DNA of 64,000 nucleotides from Incurvaria masculella (GCA_946894095.1 OX335657.1:8618001-8682000); one strand, 5' to 3'. Counted from the stretch's first letter, positions 32,728-58,869 are shown. Notes: generated from the sequence alone by a model not told the origin. Numbers and translations are program-made.

Positions 32728-32976
32728 ACCGGCCAAGTGCGAGTCGGGCTCGCACACGAAGGGTTCCGTCACCCCAAAAAATCACGTTTTTTGTATGGGG
32801 CCCCCATTAATTTTCATTATTTGTTGTTATAGCGGCAAAATAAATACACACTCTGTGAAAATTTCAGCTGCCTACATATTACGGTTCATGAGATACAGCC
32901 CTGTGACATACGGACGGACAGCGGAGGCTTAGTAATAGGGTTCCGTTTTCACCCTTTGGGTACGGAACCCTAAAAA
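32728..32976 (-). repeat. GGTTCCGTACC-family interspersed repeat
   Basis: It runs from ACCGGCCAAGTGCGAGTCGG to GGTACGGAACCCTAAAAAA, with TTGTTGTTATAGCGGCAAAA and GTGAAAATTTCAGCTGCC inside. A small end fragment of the same family lies at about 33330-33385. Confidence 0.85.
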
Positions 32977-33389
32977 AGGAAACATTTTTAAAAAATGAAA
33001 CCAATTTCCCGTTATTTTTTATTTGTTTTTCTTTCTGTCAAAATGAGCGAATCTACTTTAACACTACACTCACATTACTGATGCGTTAATAATATCTATG
33101 TAGTGCCAAATGTCCGGACATGACAATCCTCAGTCGAGTCAGTAGAATTGATAACAAGAAAGATAAGTTGTTATTAAAAGGTTTCATTGGTTACTTTGTC
33201 GATAGCGTTCCTTTCTGCTGGACGAGCATTATTAATTCACATTTACACTTTCCCATGATTCCGAAGTTTGATTACCACTTCTTGCACCTTTTGCTATTAT
33301 GTACATATACATACTCATTTTGTACCATTCGCGAGTGTTCTTTTTCGGAACCCTATGTTAATGCGAGTCCAACTCGAACTTGGTAAAAA

Positions 33390-35605
33390 AATTTCTTAAA
33401 AACATATTGATAAAATTATATCTGGACCCCGCTACACATTTTTCGCCGATCGCTGTTCCTACGGTGTGTACAGCTATTTATATTTTACAGATAGAGAGTT
33501 GTCACTTTTCAAGTAATCAGAGGCTATTAGGTTAATTATTATTGTGTCTGGTTTAGAAGATATAAGCTAGTATTCGATATACATGAGGTCTTGGATTTTC
33601 TTGCATTCTAATATAATTTGTTTTGTAATTCATGAAAGAAATGAAACAATCTTTGTGGTAAATTGTACACGACCGCCGCCATCGGTGCCCATATGCGCTG
33701 CTACTGCAAAATTATCCATGTATTTATTTTTGGCCAATAGGATTAGGATAAGTTAGTTCTTTAGGGTAGATTTTTCAATAGTCAGATAACTATTCGACGG
33801 TTATATTTACGCTTTTGCTTACCCATCCGATATATGTAGTAAGTCCATATATTTATTAGTAAAATTATAGTCAGATAATTGTGATAGAAGATATAATTTT
33901 CCGGCAATGACTATCTGTCTTTTGACAAACGTGAATTTGTACTATCAGTTCGATAAGTACTAGATTGAAAAATCCGCCCTCCGGGGAGCAGAGCGCATGT
34001 TTGGTATACACGACTTTTAAGATTAGTTGACAAATTGTAAAATGCACGTTTTTTTATAGTTGGTACTGAAAACAAAAAAATGCATTGTTTTACATTGATG
34101 TCCTTTTGTGCACTCGGCCCTTACTGTTTAGTTGGCATTAATACGGCATTGGCCAAGATAGCTGATTATATTCATTTGAATCGATAAATAAAAATCAAAC
34201 GCAGTGCTTATGTATTGTATTGGGACTTATATTACATTCCTAACATGAGTTCTATTATGCTAGTCATAATAAATGAATAGACATACAATTTCACGTTACA
34301 CAATTTGTACAAATTACGAATTCGTGAAAATCACTGCATAGGTGAATTATAAAAAAAATCGCATGTAGGTTAGTGGATAAAAATACAGGTTGTAAACTAG
34401 TTACATTTTAAAGCTTTGAAAACTATATGAAATATTTTTCATCAATCTATGCTGGAAAAATTCTGACACAAGAAGAAGGAGTTTGGTATGTGCATGTGTT
34501 AGATGGAATTTTATGGATCATTTAGCAGAATTAATTAATTTAAACATTAACTCCAAAATAATAAAAAATACTCATGTACAAAACGGCATCACCCTAGACG
34601 CCACACATAAGACTTTACCCCACATACCTTTTTCTTGCAAATGCCAATGCCTACTGTGGCGCCGAGAGTGATGCGCTCTGTACTACTGTAATACAGTTAA
34701 TGAAGATTTTAAAATGTACTTTTACACCCGGTATGCATTATTTAGCACCTCAAGTAATAGATTTTGTACTCCACAATCAATTCACTAAATTAAAATAAGT
34801 GATAAAACGAGAAAACACCAATTAGACATACTAGGGTATATATCTGGATGTAACTTCATAGAGGTAGATGGCTCACTATATGGTAAAAAAGTACACCTCA
34901 ATCTTAAACTAGTTATTTAATTTAAGGGAATTTTCTTAATTTTAGTCTTAATTATTCAATTAAACTATTATAAGTACATTGGTGCTGCTGAAATTTGATC
35001 GTTAATTTTGTATTTTTTATTGTAAGTAAACAATCATTCATATGAAGTTGAATAAATGCGTCCATGTATAAAGTTTTAATGAAAACAGCTTTAAATTTAT
35101 ATCTTGAACTACTAACATTGAACACACATAATAAAACTGTTCCAAAAGAATAGCTAGCAATGGGTCATAGTGGTATTGGATGCCCGAAATCATAGATTAG
35201 TCACTTATTCATCTATGCCCAAATTCATAAGGGCTGAAGTATGGATAGGATTTCTCATTTTCGTAGGAAGTAAATTATACACGCAATACAACAATGACAT
35301 AAAATATAGCATGAGAAGAAATATATTTTTAAATACAACAATATTGGGTGACAAGTTACTCTACAAAATAAATAATGATTGTGATGCAATGATTACATTG
35401 AATATCTGAATGATACCATGAGTCTTGTTGATTTTCTCGAAATACTGCTACAATTCATTTTCATCTCCTTTTCCAATGAGTACCTGAAATAAAAAAAACC
35501 ACAAGGAATATGACATACTTGCACAGTTTATGTTACCTACGATTTATTGCACTAATAAGAAATTTTATAAAACATGATTGTTTAAATGTTTACTGTTAGT
35601 CTACA
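33390..35605. other. AT-rich intergenic DNA, no gene supported
   Basis: Open frames of 60-80 codons occur (for example 35170-35409, +), but none has a recognisable domain. A lone GTGCACTCGGCCCTTA at about 34110-34130 is an end of the GGGCCGAGTGCACGAAAG MITE. Otherwise I see nothing. Confidence 0.4.
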
Positions 35606-35608
35606 TAC

Positions 35609-35773
35609 TAAGCCCCGGTTGCACGAAGAGACGGGCGAGTTAATCAATGTTCAAATACGTCACTTTTAGTGATCCGCATAGAGTTCTTTCCATACTGTCC
35701 ACACAAAGTGACGTGTGTGATCATACTTTGACGATGATTTTGATTTTTTGTCCTTTCGTGCACTCGGCCCTAA
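35609..35773. mobile_element. Palindromic MITE, GGGCCGAGTGCACGAAAG family
   Basis: It starts TAAGCCCCGGTTGCACGAAG and ends CTTTCGTGCACTCGGCCCTA. The core ACGTCACTTTTAGTGATCCG is shared with 5118-5281. Confidence 0.85.
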
Positions 35774-36099
35774 GTGTATTTACTGATAAACTTTGGCGAT
35801 TTAAATTGGTTCGCCAGATCCGAGTTTTTCCTTTGGGGCCTTTTCAAATCTCACATTTATCACGGCAAACCACAAATCTTGCAAGTATTGAAAGGCAACA
35901 TTGAAAAAAAATCACCAATTTGGAGCGAGATGTTTAGCAAGCAAAATTCAAAATGCCGTAATACGAGCACAAATGTATCAACTCAGGAGGCGATTTGACT
36001 GATGAATGTTTTTATCTGAATATCATCAATTTTAAACCTTAAAATAAACATTGTGTGAGAGCTAAATTTTTTTGTTTCTAGCTCCCATGGCACCAAGTT

Positions 36100-36620
36100 T
36101 TAAGGTGGGCCTTCCGGCTCAATTCTCCATACAAACATCGAAAGAAGATCATGCGCATATTTCTTGTCAGAGATCCAAATTTATGCTTAAAACTGCTTTA
36201 CGCTGATGAGTATTGGCATTGTAAAATATTGTTTGGTTTCTAAATTATAAGGTCCGAAAGATTGATTTTTTCGCGCGTTTAATGCAATAACCTTGATCGT
36301 GGATTACTTAACGATAAAATAAAACATCTTAAAAAGGTTAGTTACCTAGCTTGCTTCTTGAAGATTTATGATCTAGTTGGTATTTGATTGGTTTTTGACT
36401 AAAGCGCTCGTGATTTACTTTTAGCTATAAGATGTTTTGTAATTAAAATTTTCGTAAATCTTAACAAATCAAACACTACATTGTCTGCTTTGTGGACATG
36501 TCGCATCCTTCTCTTCACTTGCTTGTCTTTTTTTTTAACAGAGAAGGTCCCAGAGCACAACAGCACGATTTTGTACCATGCCCACGAATGAGTTAGTCCC
36601 GCTTGGAAGGACCACCTTAA
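36100..36620. mobile_element. MITE of about 510 bp flanked by TTAA, copy 1
   Basis: TTAA precedes GGTGGGCCTTCCGGCTCA at 36100 and follows GGACCACC at 36617-36620. Between the ends lie GATCATGCGCATATTTCTTG, TTGTTTGGTTTCTAAATTAT, ACATCTTAAAAAGG, GTCTGCTTTGTGGACATGTC and GAGAAGGTCCCAGAGC, shared with copies at 37609-38122, 40181-40699 and 53080-53458. Consistent TTAA flanks point to a TTAA-targeting superfamily (piggyBac- or Kolobok-like). No transposase is present. Confidence 0.8.
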
Positions 36621-36759
36621 TGAGGTGTGTTTGGCCTAACATCATGAAAGTAGGTGTGGTATCCATGTCCATTTGCATAAAAACATGGAACACCATTTTT
36701 CTAGAAATAAAATCATATTTTAATGGGGAACAAAACTCAAAGCTTATTGTAGATGTCGC

Positions 36760-36885
36760 ATGAGCGACCTCACCCTAAAAACTTCAAATCTGTCATTCCT
36801 GTCTAAGAGTTTTTAGATGAAAGATGTACTCCATGATGCAGTTAGAATAAGGTTCAGAGGAAAAGAAGAGCTTTTGTTTGTCTTC
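36760..36885. repeat. Dispersed repeat shared, inverted, with 46378-46503
   Basis: GAGCGACCTCACC, ATGAAAGATGTACTCC, ATGATGCAGTTAGAATAAGG and AAAAGAAGAGCTTTTG here match the reverse complement of 46378-46503. The family is not recognised. Confidence 0.65.
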
Positions 36886-36984
36886 AAGCACATTTAAATG
36901 TCATTGGCCTGTACAAAGTATTAAACGAAATATTATAGGTTATGTTTTTGCAATATTTTCTTTCCCAAGATTTGTTTTGATTAC

Positions 36985-37281
36985 CATAAATAAGAACAAT
37001 TCAATTTCGGAATAACATGGACAAAATTGAGTAATTTCAATGACATAGACTTTATAACCAATCGTGTGGTTGAGTCGTGGAACAGGCTCCCGAAGTAATT
37101 AGTGCCGCTTCAGTGAACAGCTTCAAAAACAGACTTGACACTTATACAAAAAATCATAAACTTTAGACTTTTTACAGGAATAAAAAAAAAACAAGTGCAC
37201 CCCCAGTTACCAACTCAGATGTACACGCATCAGCTTTAAGCTGCTAGTGTATTGAGACAATAATAATAATAATAATAATAG
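36985..37281 (+). mobile_element. 3' end of a CR1/L2-like LINE with (AAT)n tail
   Basis: A frame carries ITNRVVESWNRLPK, stop, then ASKTDLTLIQKI. This matches the FTNRVVNIWNSLP...VNSFKNRLD ending common to CR1-like ORF2 proteins. The untranslated tail CAAGTGCACCCCCAGTTACC, ACGCATCAGCTTTAAGCTGC and TAGTGTATTGAGACAATAAT ends in (AAT)n. Tails alone recur at 44231-44315, 49425-49480 and 53490-53545. Confidence 0.75.
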
Positions 37282-37370
37282 AATAGAATAGAATTATATA
37301 TTATTATTAATAGGCTAGCAGCTTTAAGCTGATGCAACCACAACACTTATTTATTTATTTATTTATTATA

Positions 37371-38333
37371 TACAGTAGAGCCTTGATAAATCCGTACTCC
37401 AGCTAATCTGAACGCCGCTGTAATCCGAACTGCCGACTGTCCCTTTTTGACTATCAGCGAAGAGGAGAATTGCACAGAACCTATAAGTGATGATGAGATC
37501 ATAGCCCAACTTACGCAAGAGACTGACGATTCTGGGAATGACGAGTCTTTTGTTGACAATACTTCTGCTTTAAACATCAATAAAAATTTGAACAAAGAAG
37601 AAGAGAAGCGGGCACGGTACAAAACCGTGCTGTTGCGCTCTGGGACCTTCTCTGTTTCTAAGAATAAGACAGGCTCCGTTATGAGGAAGATGCAACCTGT
37701 CCACAAAAAAGACAATTTGCATAGTGTATGATTTGGTAAGATTTACGAAAATTTAAATTTTAAAACGACTTATAGCTAAAAGTAAACCACGACCGCTGTA
37801 GTCAAAAATCTAACAAAAACCAAATAGATTATAAATCTTGATTAAACAAGCTATGTCTGATGACTAATCTTTTTAAGATGTTCTTACTTTATCATTGCGT
37901 AATCCACCTCCAAAGTAATTGTATAAAACGCGCGAAAAATCCGAACTTTCGGACGTTATAACTTGGAAACCAAACACAATTTTACAATGCCAATGGTCAT
38001 CAGACATCTAGTTCAATCAAATAAAGCTATATTGAGCAAAATTTTGGATTTCTGACAAGAAATATAGGCGTGATCTTCTTTCCCCTTTTGTATGGGGAAA
38101 TGAGCGGGTTGGGCCACCTTAAACAAAGAAAACCGCCTAAATAAAATTGATGACTTTATGAATAAGTAAAGTATTTTGTGGTTTTAGTATGTATGCTACC
38201 GCAGGTACCTCAATAAATATACTTATTCTGTCAAAATATACTTGCATTTTTTTAACATACTATAATCTGAACACCCCGCGAGTCCGAACAGGGGTTGTTT
38301 TTTGGTAATTCGGATTATCGAGGCTCTACTGTA
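37371..38333 (+). mobile_element. Pogo/Tigger-like DNA transposon remnant with TA target duplication
   Basis: The element 37373-38331 starts CAGTAGAGCCTTGATAAATC and ends GGATTATCGAGGCTCTACTG, flanked by TA on both sides. These termini are typical of pogo/Tigger elements. A frame at 37447-37610 (ISEEENCTEPISDDEIIAQL...) resembles the acidic C-terminal tail of a Tigger transposase; the catalytic region is missing. From about 37609 the sequence changes into a truncated TTAA-type MITE ending in GGGCCACCTTAA at 38122, after which the Tigger end resumes. Confidence 0.75.
37609..38122 (-). mobile_element. TTAA-type MITE nested in the Tigger-like element
   Basis: It begins at CGGGCACGGTACAAAACCGT (lacking the last 30 bp or so of that end) and runs to GGGTTGGGCCACC plus TTAA. 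The open frame across the junction joins the Tigger tail to the conserved peptide LRSGTFSVSKNKTGSVMRKM. Confidence 0.75.
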
Positions 38334-38624
38334 TATAATTTTTTTATGCAGTTTATATGAAGGAATTCACGGAGACAGCATTTACAACTTCACTGGGAAG
38401 ACTGTTCCAAGATTCTCTTCTCTTTTCAAGATTCTCTTTTCAAATCTATTCTGTTTTATTTTATATGGTCTTTGCATACAGATCCTTTTGGTGAGCTTGC
38501 GTAGACGCCACCTGTCGTGATAAATAAGCAGTTTTCTTCTCCATCGAGTGAGACTTGAAGGGAGGGCAGCGTAAGACGATGACGTGTAATGCAATACAAA
38601 GAATGTCACCTAAGCGCGACGCGG

Positions 38625-52735
<14,111 letters not shown>

Positions 52736-53079
52736 GATGGAACTCGCTATTCGCACCAGAGACGGCAGAATATGAAAACCGGAGTAGTTTTGTTTTTACA
52801 TGCACCTGAGGCACATGGAACAATAGATGCAAAGAACTCCAACTCCAACAAATGGTCATCTGTCAAAATCTGTGATGAAGGCTTGGTCCGAATTGCGCTC
52901 AAACCCTGAGAGTATGAAAACAGTTGGTCCGAAATACGCTGACAGTGCTCACAAATGCAAGATTGTGAGTTATGACGTCACGATTAAGTAATCGTTCAAG
53001 TGCTTACGGTGGTCAGGGCAAAAGCGTGAGCGCTGTCAGCGGCAACCATAGATCCCGCGGAAAATTTGATTCTGATACG

Positions 53080-53458
53080 AACATTTTAATTACAAAACGA
53101 CTTATAGCTAAATGTACACAAAGAACGCTGTAGTAAGAAATCTAACAAAAATCAAATAGATTATAAATCTTGATTAAATAAGCTATGTCTGATGACTAAT
53201 CTTTTTAAGATTTACTTACTTTATCATTGCGTAATCCACCTCCAAAGTTATTATATAAAACTCGCGAAAAACTCGAACTTTCGGACCTTATAACTTAGAA
53301 ACCAAACACAATTGTACGTACAATGCCAACGGTCGTCAGACATCTAGTTCGATCAAATAAAGCTATTTTGAGCCAAATTTGGGATCTTTGACAAGAAATA
53401 TGGGCGTGATCTTCTTTCCCCGATTGTATAGGGAGTTGCGCGGGATGGCCCGCCTTAA
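53080..53458 (-). mobile_element. TTAA-type MITE, truncated, between SDHA and TAF11
   Basis: ACATTTTAATTACAAAACGA, GATTAAATAAGCTATGTCTG, GCGTAATCCACCTCCAAAGT and CGGGATGGCCCGCC plus TTAA at 53455-53458. The other end is missing. Confidence 0.75.
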
Positions 53459-53679
53459 AATAAAAAAACATAAATTAATGTGCACTCAATCAGGGAAGTA
53501 TTCGCATCAGCTGCTAGTGTATATAATAATAATAATAATCTATGGTCAGCTGTCACATGTGACGGATGTAGAAATTTTTCGCAAAATGAAAATTATTTCA
53601 TTGTTTAATAATCTTCATTATTGCTGAAGGTTTTCGACAAAAATCACATGTGACAAGTCTTACTGGATCCCGCGGCCAT

Positions 53680-54170
53680 AGATCCACACCACCACCGCGC
53701 CACTCAAGACCTTGGTTCCCTGAAAAGGGGACCAGCAGACACGGCCCCGCTACCACCTGATGCGGGGCCCACCATTTCTCCGGCGTGCTTAGGGTCGGCG
53801 GACTGCTGTCTGCACATGACCTTCGCCGCCGGAGGACTGAGGCGCGTCACCAGGCGCGCCGCGCACAACGCGATCTGCGTGCCGGCGCCCAGCAGTCCGG
53901 CGGATGCGGAGCTCTCCGAGAGGGGGGTGGTGGAGGCCTGCGTGTCAAGGCCACCACCTACCGTTCGAAGCCTGGCTCACGTCGTCCCGGAGAGCGCTGC
54001 CACCACGGCCTGCGCCCACCGGCGCGCTTGGAGGAGCCCCTTTTTGCCGCGTCGGTGGATTCTCCGTTTCTTAATATTATTTTTATGATTTTTTATTGTA
54101 AATATGTAAAAATAATTTTAAAAAACGTGCAAATAAATATATACAGTATAATAATAATAATAAGTAGAGG
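53680..54170 (+). mobile_element. GC-rich segment ending in (AAT)n, probably a LINE 3' region
   Basis: The 53700-54060 block is GC-rich and open in several frames, and is followed by AT-rich sequence with AATAAATATATACAGTATAA and an (AAT)n run. That order (GC-rich coding end, short AT-rich untranslated region, simple tail) suggests a LINE insertion. I could not see a diagnostic reverse-transcriptase motif. A CpG promoter is the alternative. Confidence 0.35.
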
Positions 54171-54401
54171 ACACAGAATAAATAAAGACAAAGTTTTGCC
54201 CTTTCCATTAGGAAATGACACAGGTTTCTTTAGCTGGCCTTTCCATGTAGAAAAATATTAGAAAACATATTCGCTTTGACATTTTGTTTTGGTACAGTAT
54301 TATTCTGTGACATAACCTATTCCTAAAGAAGATGAATCAAATGAACGCAATCTGATTTCCACTCCATAACCAAGTGCTTTCTGATCATTCTGATCTCAGC
54401 T

Positions 54402-57400
54402 ATGTCCGAAATCGAGGGCACGTCGGACACCTCTATTCCGGACAAGTTACGTGGTATGTGTTTACATTCCATTAGTTTTCACTAACATTTTCGTAAAAAA
54501 ATTCAAGCTTGTTTTTGTTTGTTTCTCGATTTTAGAAGAAGAGCTGGCACGGGACCTCGATCATAGCGACACAGAGGATGAAGACTCTCAAGAGATCTCC
54601 CTTGAAATAGAAGAAAGTCTACTCAAGGACGAGCCTGAATGTAAAACTAAGTATTTTAAATATATTTAATTATGATTGCTTCCTCCATTTTTTTATGTAA
54701 CTGGATATGGATGGTTAGTACCAAACTGACCGTCAGATGTTAGCCTAACACACCACATGGGAACTAGGTACCATGCCAGGGCCTTCCACATGTCTTACCT
54801 CCTGCCTCTATTTGGTCCAGGTGATAGCAATGTTAAAATTGCATGCATTAACTCATTATTAGTATTAAATTACTATTAATCGTTGGAATTGTACGTTTAA
54901 TTGTAGGACCGTGGTTGGGTTAATCCCGCTCTGGTTGATAACATTGAACAAATTATGGGCGAAACGACAATGAAAATCACCCATGTTATCCAATGCCGCT
55001 CATTGTAGCTGTGCATTAGAAAGGTCCTGGTATCACACCAAGATACTACCCTAACCAGCACGGAGCTGAGTGCACTGTAATTGTTGCAGGGAATATCTTG
55101 TTAGGTAAGGTGGCCTATCAGTTTCTGGCCGCGCTTCACACCAGGAGGAGTGGGTTTGATACCTGCTGGCTGCATCACCGTCTTTCTCCTTTAGAGTTGG
55201 ATAAGTCCATTGACATAATGCTTTACAATGAAGGGAAACATTATGAGGCAACCCACCACTTCGGTGGTGTCAGGCAATCGCTAGATTACACAGTAATGGG
55301 TTCGCTCACTATGTGTATCTGAAAACACAATTGGACAAAATGAAGTTGTAAATAGTCTACCGCTGGGTCGCCGAGACTGCATGTTGCTGCTCAGGAGTTT
55401 TGTATGTGTGTCTAAAATCATAACTGGGTGAAACAGTTTACTTCTGGTCAGCCTGAGACCCTATATTGGTGCTTAGGAGCCAGGAAGGCCACCTGTGTTA
55501 CTGTGTATGTGTATATTTTATAGTTCATCATGGAACTTACATTTGTGTATACATATAGAAAGTATATTGACTTTCACAGATACAACATTAGTGAACTATG
55601 GAGAAAGCTCAGCACCGGAATCACAGGAGCTTAAGAGCGGAACCGAAACACACTCCACTAACACCATTAACCTTGACCTACCTCTGGAAAGCAGTCAGCC
55701 CGACAACTCGGACGTCTACAGCGGCATGCTCTCCGACACGGACATTTTTGACGAACATCAGTCTTTCCACGAGAAGTACGACCTGGACGACACGGCCTCC
55801 ATGCAAGAGATGAATGAGCAGGACCTGAACAGTTTTACAAACGACGAGCTGGAGACGAGGCTCGCACCGGTTTGCGCAGAGCCGAGCAGCATGACGGCAG
55901 AGGAGAGCGCGACCAGCGAGCGAGAGAGAGAGCGGAAGAGCAAGAGAGAACTGGAAGAGGAGGAGAGAGAAAAGATGCAGTAAGTTCACAAGCTGTTGCT
56001 TACCATTATTTCTGAGTTCAGTATATCTCTAGCCTAGGGTAAATGCCGTTAGGTCTATTGTGAGTTTAATACTGAGAGTGTATACCGCTTTCTTGCCTGA
56101 GATTTAGGTGTGCATTTTAATTGACAATTCTGATGGATTCATGGTTTGGAATTGATATAAAATTGTAGTTTCACTTTCCTACTTGCTAGGTTGTTGAAGC
56201 CCTTCGGGTTTGTACCATCGCATCGAATTAGTAAACAATTCTTGAAACTTCCTTTAAAAAAACTATGACCGACTTGGATTCAAATGCCTTTCGTGTGATC
56301 TCCATCACAAAGTGCAAGAGAGTAGTTTAAGTTGGTTTATAAGAGCGAACACCCAGCCAGATATTTTTAAATGCAGCTTAAACTAGCATATGCCCTTCAT
56401 GCAATTTGCCCCAATGAGTCGGCGCTGCCGTAACAGTTATTATGAAGGTTGATTTCGCATTCATTGAAGACAAAATGCCTTAGCATAGGATCAGTGTGCG
56501 AAGCTAGCGCCATCTAGAAGTGGACAGGGAAAGCATTGTGTCGATTCGAGATTTTTTTGTCTACGTAATTGTCGGGATAGCTCAGCGGTTAGATCAGTAG
56601 ACAAATAATAATCCAAACTTGCAACTGAATGCTTCAATGTAGCTGCGTGTTCCGATTTTAACTGTAATCGATTACACTGCTAAAAGCGTATACAAGCATC
56701 CCGAATCAGATTGCACGCTCAAAGCAGTAAGCATTCCAAATATGTTTACGGAAACAAAACAACAAACATGGAACAAATGACTTTAAATGTAGTCACCTCA
56801 AATTTGAATCTAATCAATTCTCTAAGTTAAACTTAAATTTTCAACTGAGGTACATTCAACGGTTTGTGAAAAAACACGGTGGAAAGACAATAGACTACTC
56901 TTTGGAAATGTCAAAAAATTACATTGACAGTTGCACACACAGTGCCCTACCTCCAAAGCGTGAGCACTGTGTACGGCATTGCGTGATGCAGGGATGACGT
57001 ACACAGCTTGTAGCGCAGCATTGAGAGAATAGAATGTATCAATAGAAAATGTATGGTTTTTTCATAGTTATTAAGGATAAGGGAATAAGGGAAAAGGTTA
57101 TTTGGCCCAGAGCCCATCTACGGCATGTCAAGGCAATTAATCATGAAATTAAGAAGTTTAATCGCAGCTGCTGTCACTTGTTAGGCCATTGTGTCAATTG
57201 TGTCACCTATTATGACTATTTTTCCCTTTGTTTCAAGAGTGTTGGTGTCGAACTTCACTGTAGAGCAATTAGACCGCTACGAGATGTACCGTCGTGCGGC
57301 GTTCCCCAAGGCAGCCGTCAAGCGCCTCATGCAAACCATCACGGGCTGCTCCATTGGTCAAAATGTCGTCATTGCCATGTCGGGCATTGCCAAGGTGTTC

Positions 57401-58157
57401 GTAGGAGAAGTCGTCGAAGAAGGTACAAACATATGTAATACATTTTTTGTTAGCTCTACTCATATTATATTTTTTTTCTGCTTCCATATCGTAAACTCTT
57501 TATTATGAAATAAAGAAAAGTAGGGAATGTCACATTATACCAACTATGATGCATAATAGCCGTTATGACACGGGTTGCGAATGGTGGTAATGGAAAAGAT
57601 CTAATTACCTATACAGATGCAGTGTGCATGCATACTTTTAAAACGCAACATAACCCATTAAATTGTCTATCAGCATGAAAATAGGCTGTGCCTCTAAATA
57701 ATTATAACAGCGCAAAGCATTTTGAAGGAAAAATAAGTGGACCAACTTTATTAACTTTGGAAAAAAATATCAGAATGAACACACATTGCAATCAACTGGC
57801 AATCTTCACCCAACATTCGGCAAAAAGCTTAGTGAAGACCGATGGAATTCTCGGGCCTGAATGGACATGCTAAGCTGAATGGACGGAAAAAATATGTTAT
57901 GTAAACCCGTGAAGACTCTTTGGGTTGATCGAATTTGCGGATCTTTGTGATCTAACTTAGTGTAGTTTGACTACCAAGAAGTTAAGACAAATGAAATGAA
58001 ATAAAAAACTGTGTGTCTCGCAGCTCTGGATGTGATCGAGAAGTCTGGCGAGGCGGGTCCGCTGCAGCCGAAGCACTTGCGCGAGGCGCTGCGGCGGCTG
58101 CGCGCGCGCGGCGCCGTGCCCAACCGCATGGCGCACCGCAGCCTCTTCCGCCTATAG
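54402..58157 (+). CDS. TAF11: Transcription initiation factor TFIID subunit 11 (TAF11)
   Basis: Histone-fold subunit of the general transcription factor TFIID that pairs with TAF13 in the nucleus. Five exons: 54402-54453, 54536-54640, 55580-55979, 57238-57422, 58024-58157. Introns are GT..AG with matching phases (G|AA, T|AT, CA|A, G|CT). The product is 291 aa. Residues 18-185 are very acidic and serine-rich ([17 protein letters not shown]...; then an [19 protein letters not shown] charged stretch), a likely disordered region. Residues 186-291 form the conserved histone fold: [50 protein letters not shown] and the C-terminal helix [20 protein letters not shown]. The N-terminal part is longer than in the roughly 200-aa fly and human proteins. 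It is divergent from SDHA. The ATG used is the first in the exon and gives an acidic N-terminus as in orthologues. Confidence 0.95.
54690..55320. mobile_element. SINE fragments in TAF11 intron 2
   Basis: 54695-54800 carries GATATGGATGGTTAGTACCA and GTACCATGCCAGGGCCTTCC, a minus-strand piece of the tRNA-related SINE. 55105-55180 carries AGGTGGCCTATCAGTTTCTG, GCGCTTCACACCAGGAGGAG and GGGTTTGATACC, a tRNA-like head with a box-B-like motif on the plus strand, followed by SINE-like body words. The two are separate insertions. Confidence 0.5.
56570..56830 (+). repeat. Dispersed repeat copy 2 (as 17090-17305), preceded by a tRNA-like box
   Basis: GCTGCGTGTTCCGATTTTAA, CGATTACACTGC, AAAGCGTATACAA, TGCACGCTCAAAGC and CTCAAATTTGAATCTAATCA match 17090-17305. 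Immediately upstream, GTCGGGATAGCTCAGCGGTT AGA resembles the 5' part of a tRNA with box A; no box B follows, so it is not a tRNA gene. It lies in TAF11 intron 3. Confidence 0.6.
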
Positions 58158-58278
58158 TTGTGCCCTACGCCTATTTATACTCACCTAGGTTTAAGTTAAA
58201 GTTAAGAAACATAATTTGCACATATAGTTAGGATGTTGCAACGGCCACTTCGAAAATTTCGGGAGCGTAATCCTCATG

Positions 58279-58576
58279 TTTTTTAGGGTTCCGTACCCAA
58301 AGGGTGAAAGCGGAACCCTATTATTAAGCCTCCGCTGTTCGTTCGTCCGTCTGTCCGTCCGTCCGTCCGTCCGTCCGTCCGTCTGTCATAGGGCTGTATC
58401 TCATGAACGGTAATAGGTAGGCAGCTGAAATTTTCACAGAGTGTGTATTTATTTTGCCGCTATAACAAAAAAAATATAAACATTAAAGGGGATCCCCATA
58501 CTAAAAACGTGATTTTTTGGTGTTGATGGTACGGAACCCTTCATGTGCGAGTCCGACTCGCACTCGGCGGGTTTTT
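58279..58576 (+). repeat. GGTTCCGTACC-family repeat just 3' of TAF11
   Basis: It starts TTTTAGGGTTCCGTACCCAA, has a (GTCC)n run at about 58340-58385 and TTTGCCGCTATAACAAAAAA, and ends GAGTCCGACTCGCACTCGGC. It lies 120 bp after the TAF11 stop, so it may be part of its 3' UTR. Confidence 0.85.
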
Positions 58577-58869
58577 TAATCAAAAAAGTAAATAAATGTT
58601 TTCGCCAGTTTCTAGTTACCGAGATATTCTTTTTTAAATTCTTGTTTTCTTCTAGTGTAATTTGGCGCGATGTTGTAACCAGTATGAGGAAGGTCTAAAT
58701 TAATCGATTATTTTTACACTAAATTAATTTACTCTATATGGAAATTATAACTTTTTATTTAGAGGGTATTCAGAAAAAAGCTAATAAACTTTTCTGTTTA
58801 TTTCAATCCTAATAATAATTTCCCAAATTTTAAGTAGTGGCCATCACAACATTTTGTATAGTCTACCTG

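Larger units (their letters stand above)
52740..54401. promoter_or_regulatory. Shared upstream region of SDHA (-) and TAF11 (+)
   Basis: The start codons of SDHA (52735) and TAF11 (54402) point away from each other with 1.67 kb between them. The region must contain both promoters. No TATA box or initiator could be picked out with confidence. It contains repeats: a TTAA-type MITE (53080-53458), a CR1-like tail (53490-53545) and a GC-rich segment (53680-54060). Confidence 0.5.

Noticed and set aside
34483..35409. Several 60-80 codon open frames in AT-rich DNA
   Set aside because: The lengths are near what chance gives in such sequence, and none has a domain or exon signals.
53785..54261. 158-codon open frame upstream of TAF11
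   Set aside because: The GC-rich start and AT-rich end give no domain; the region looks like a repeat insertion or promoter island, not a gene.
56573..56610. tRNA-like sequence GGGATAGCTCAGCGGTTAGA
   Set aside because: It has a box-A-like part, but no box B, anticodon stem or acceptor pairing follows. Probably a SINE head relic.
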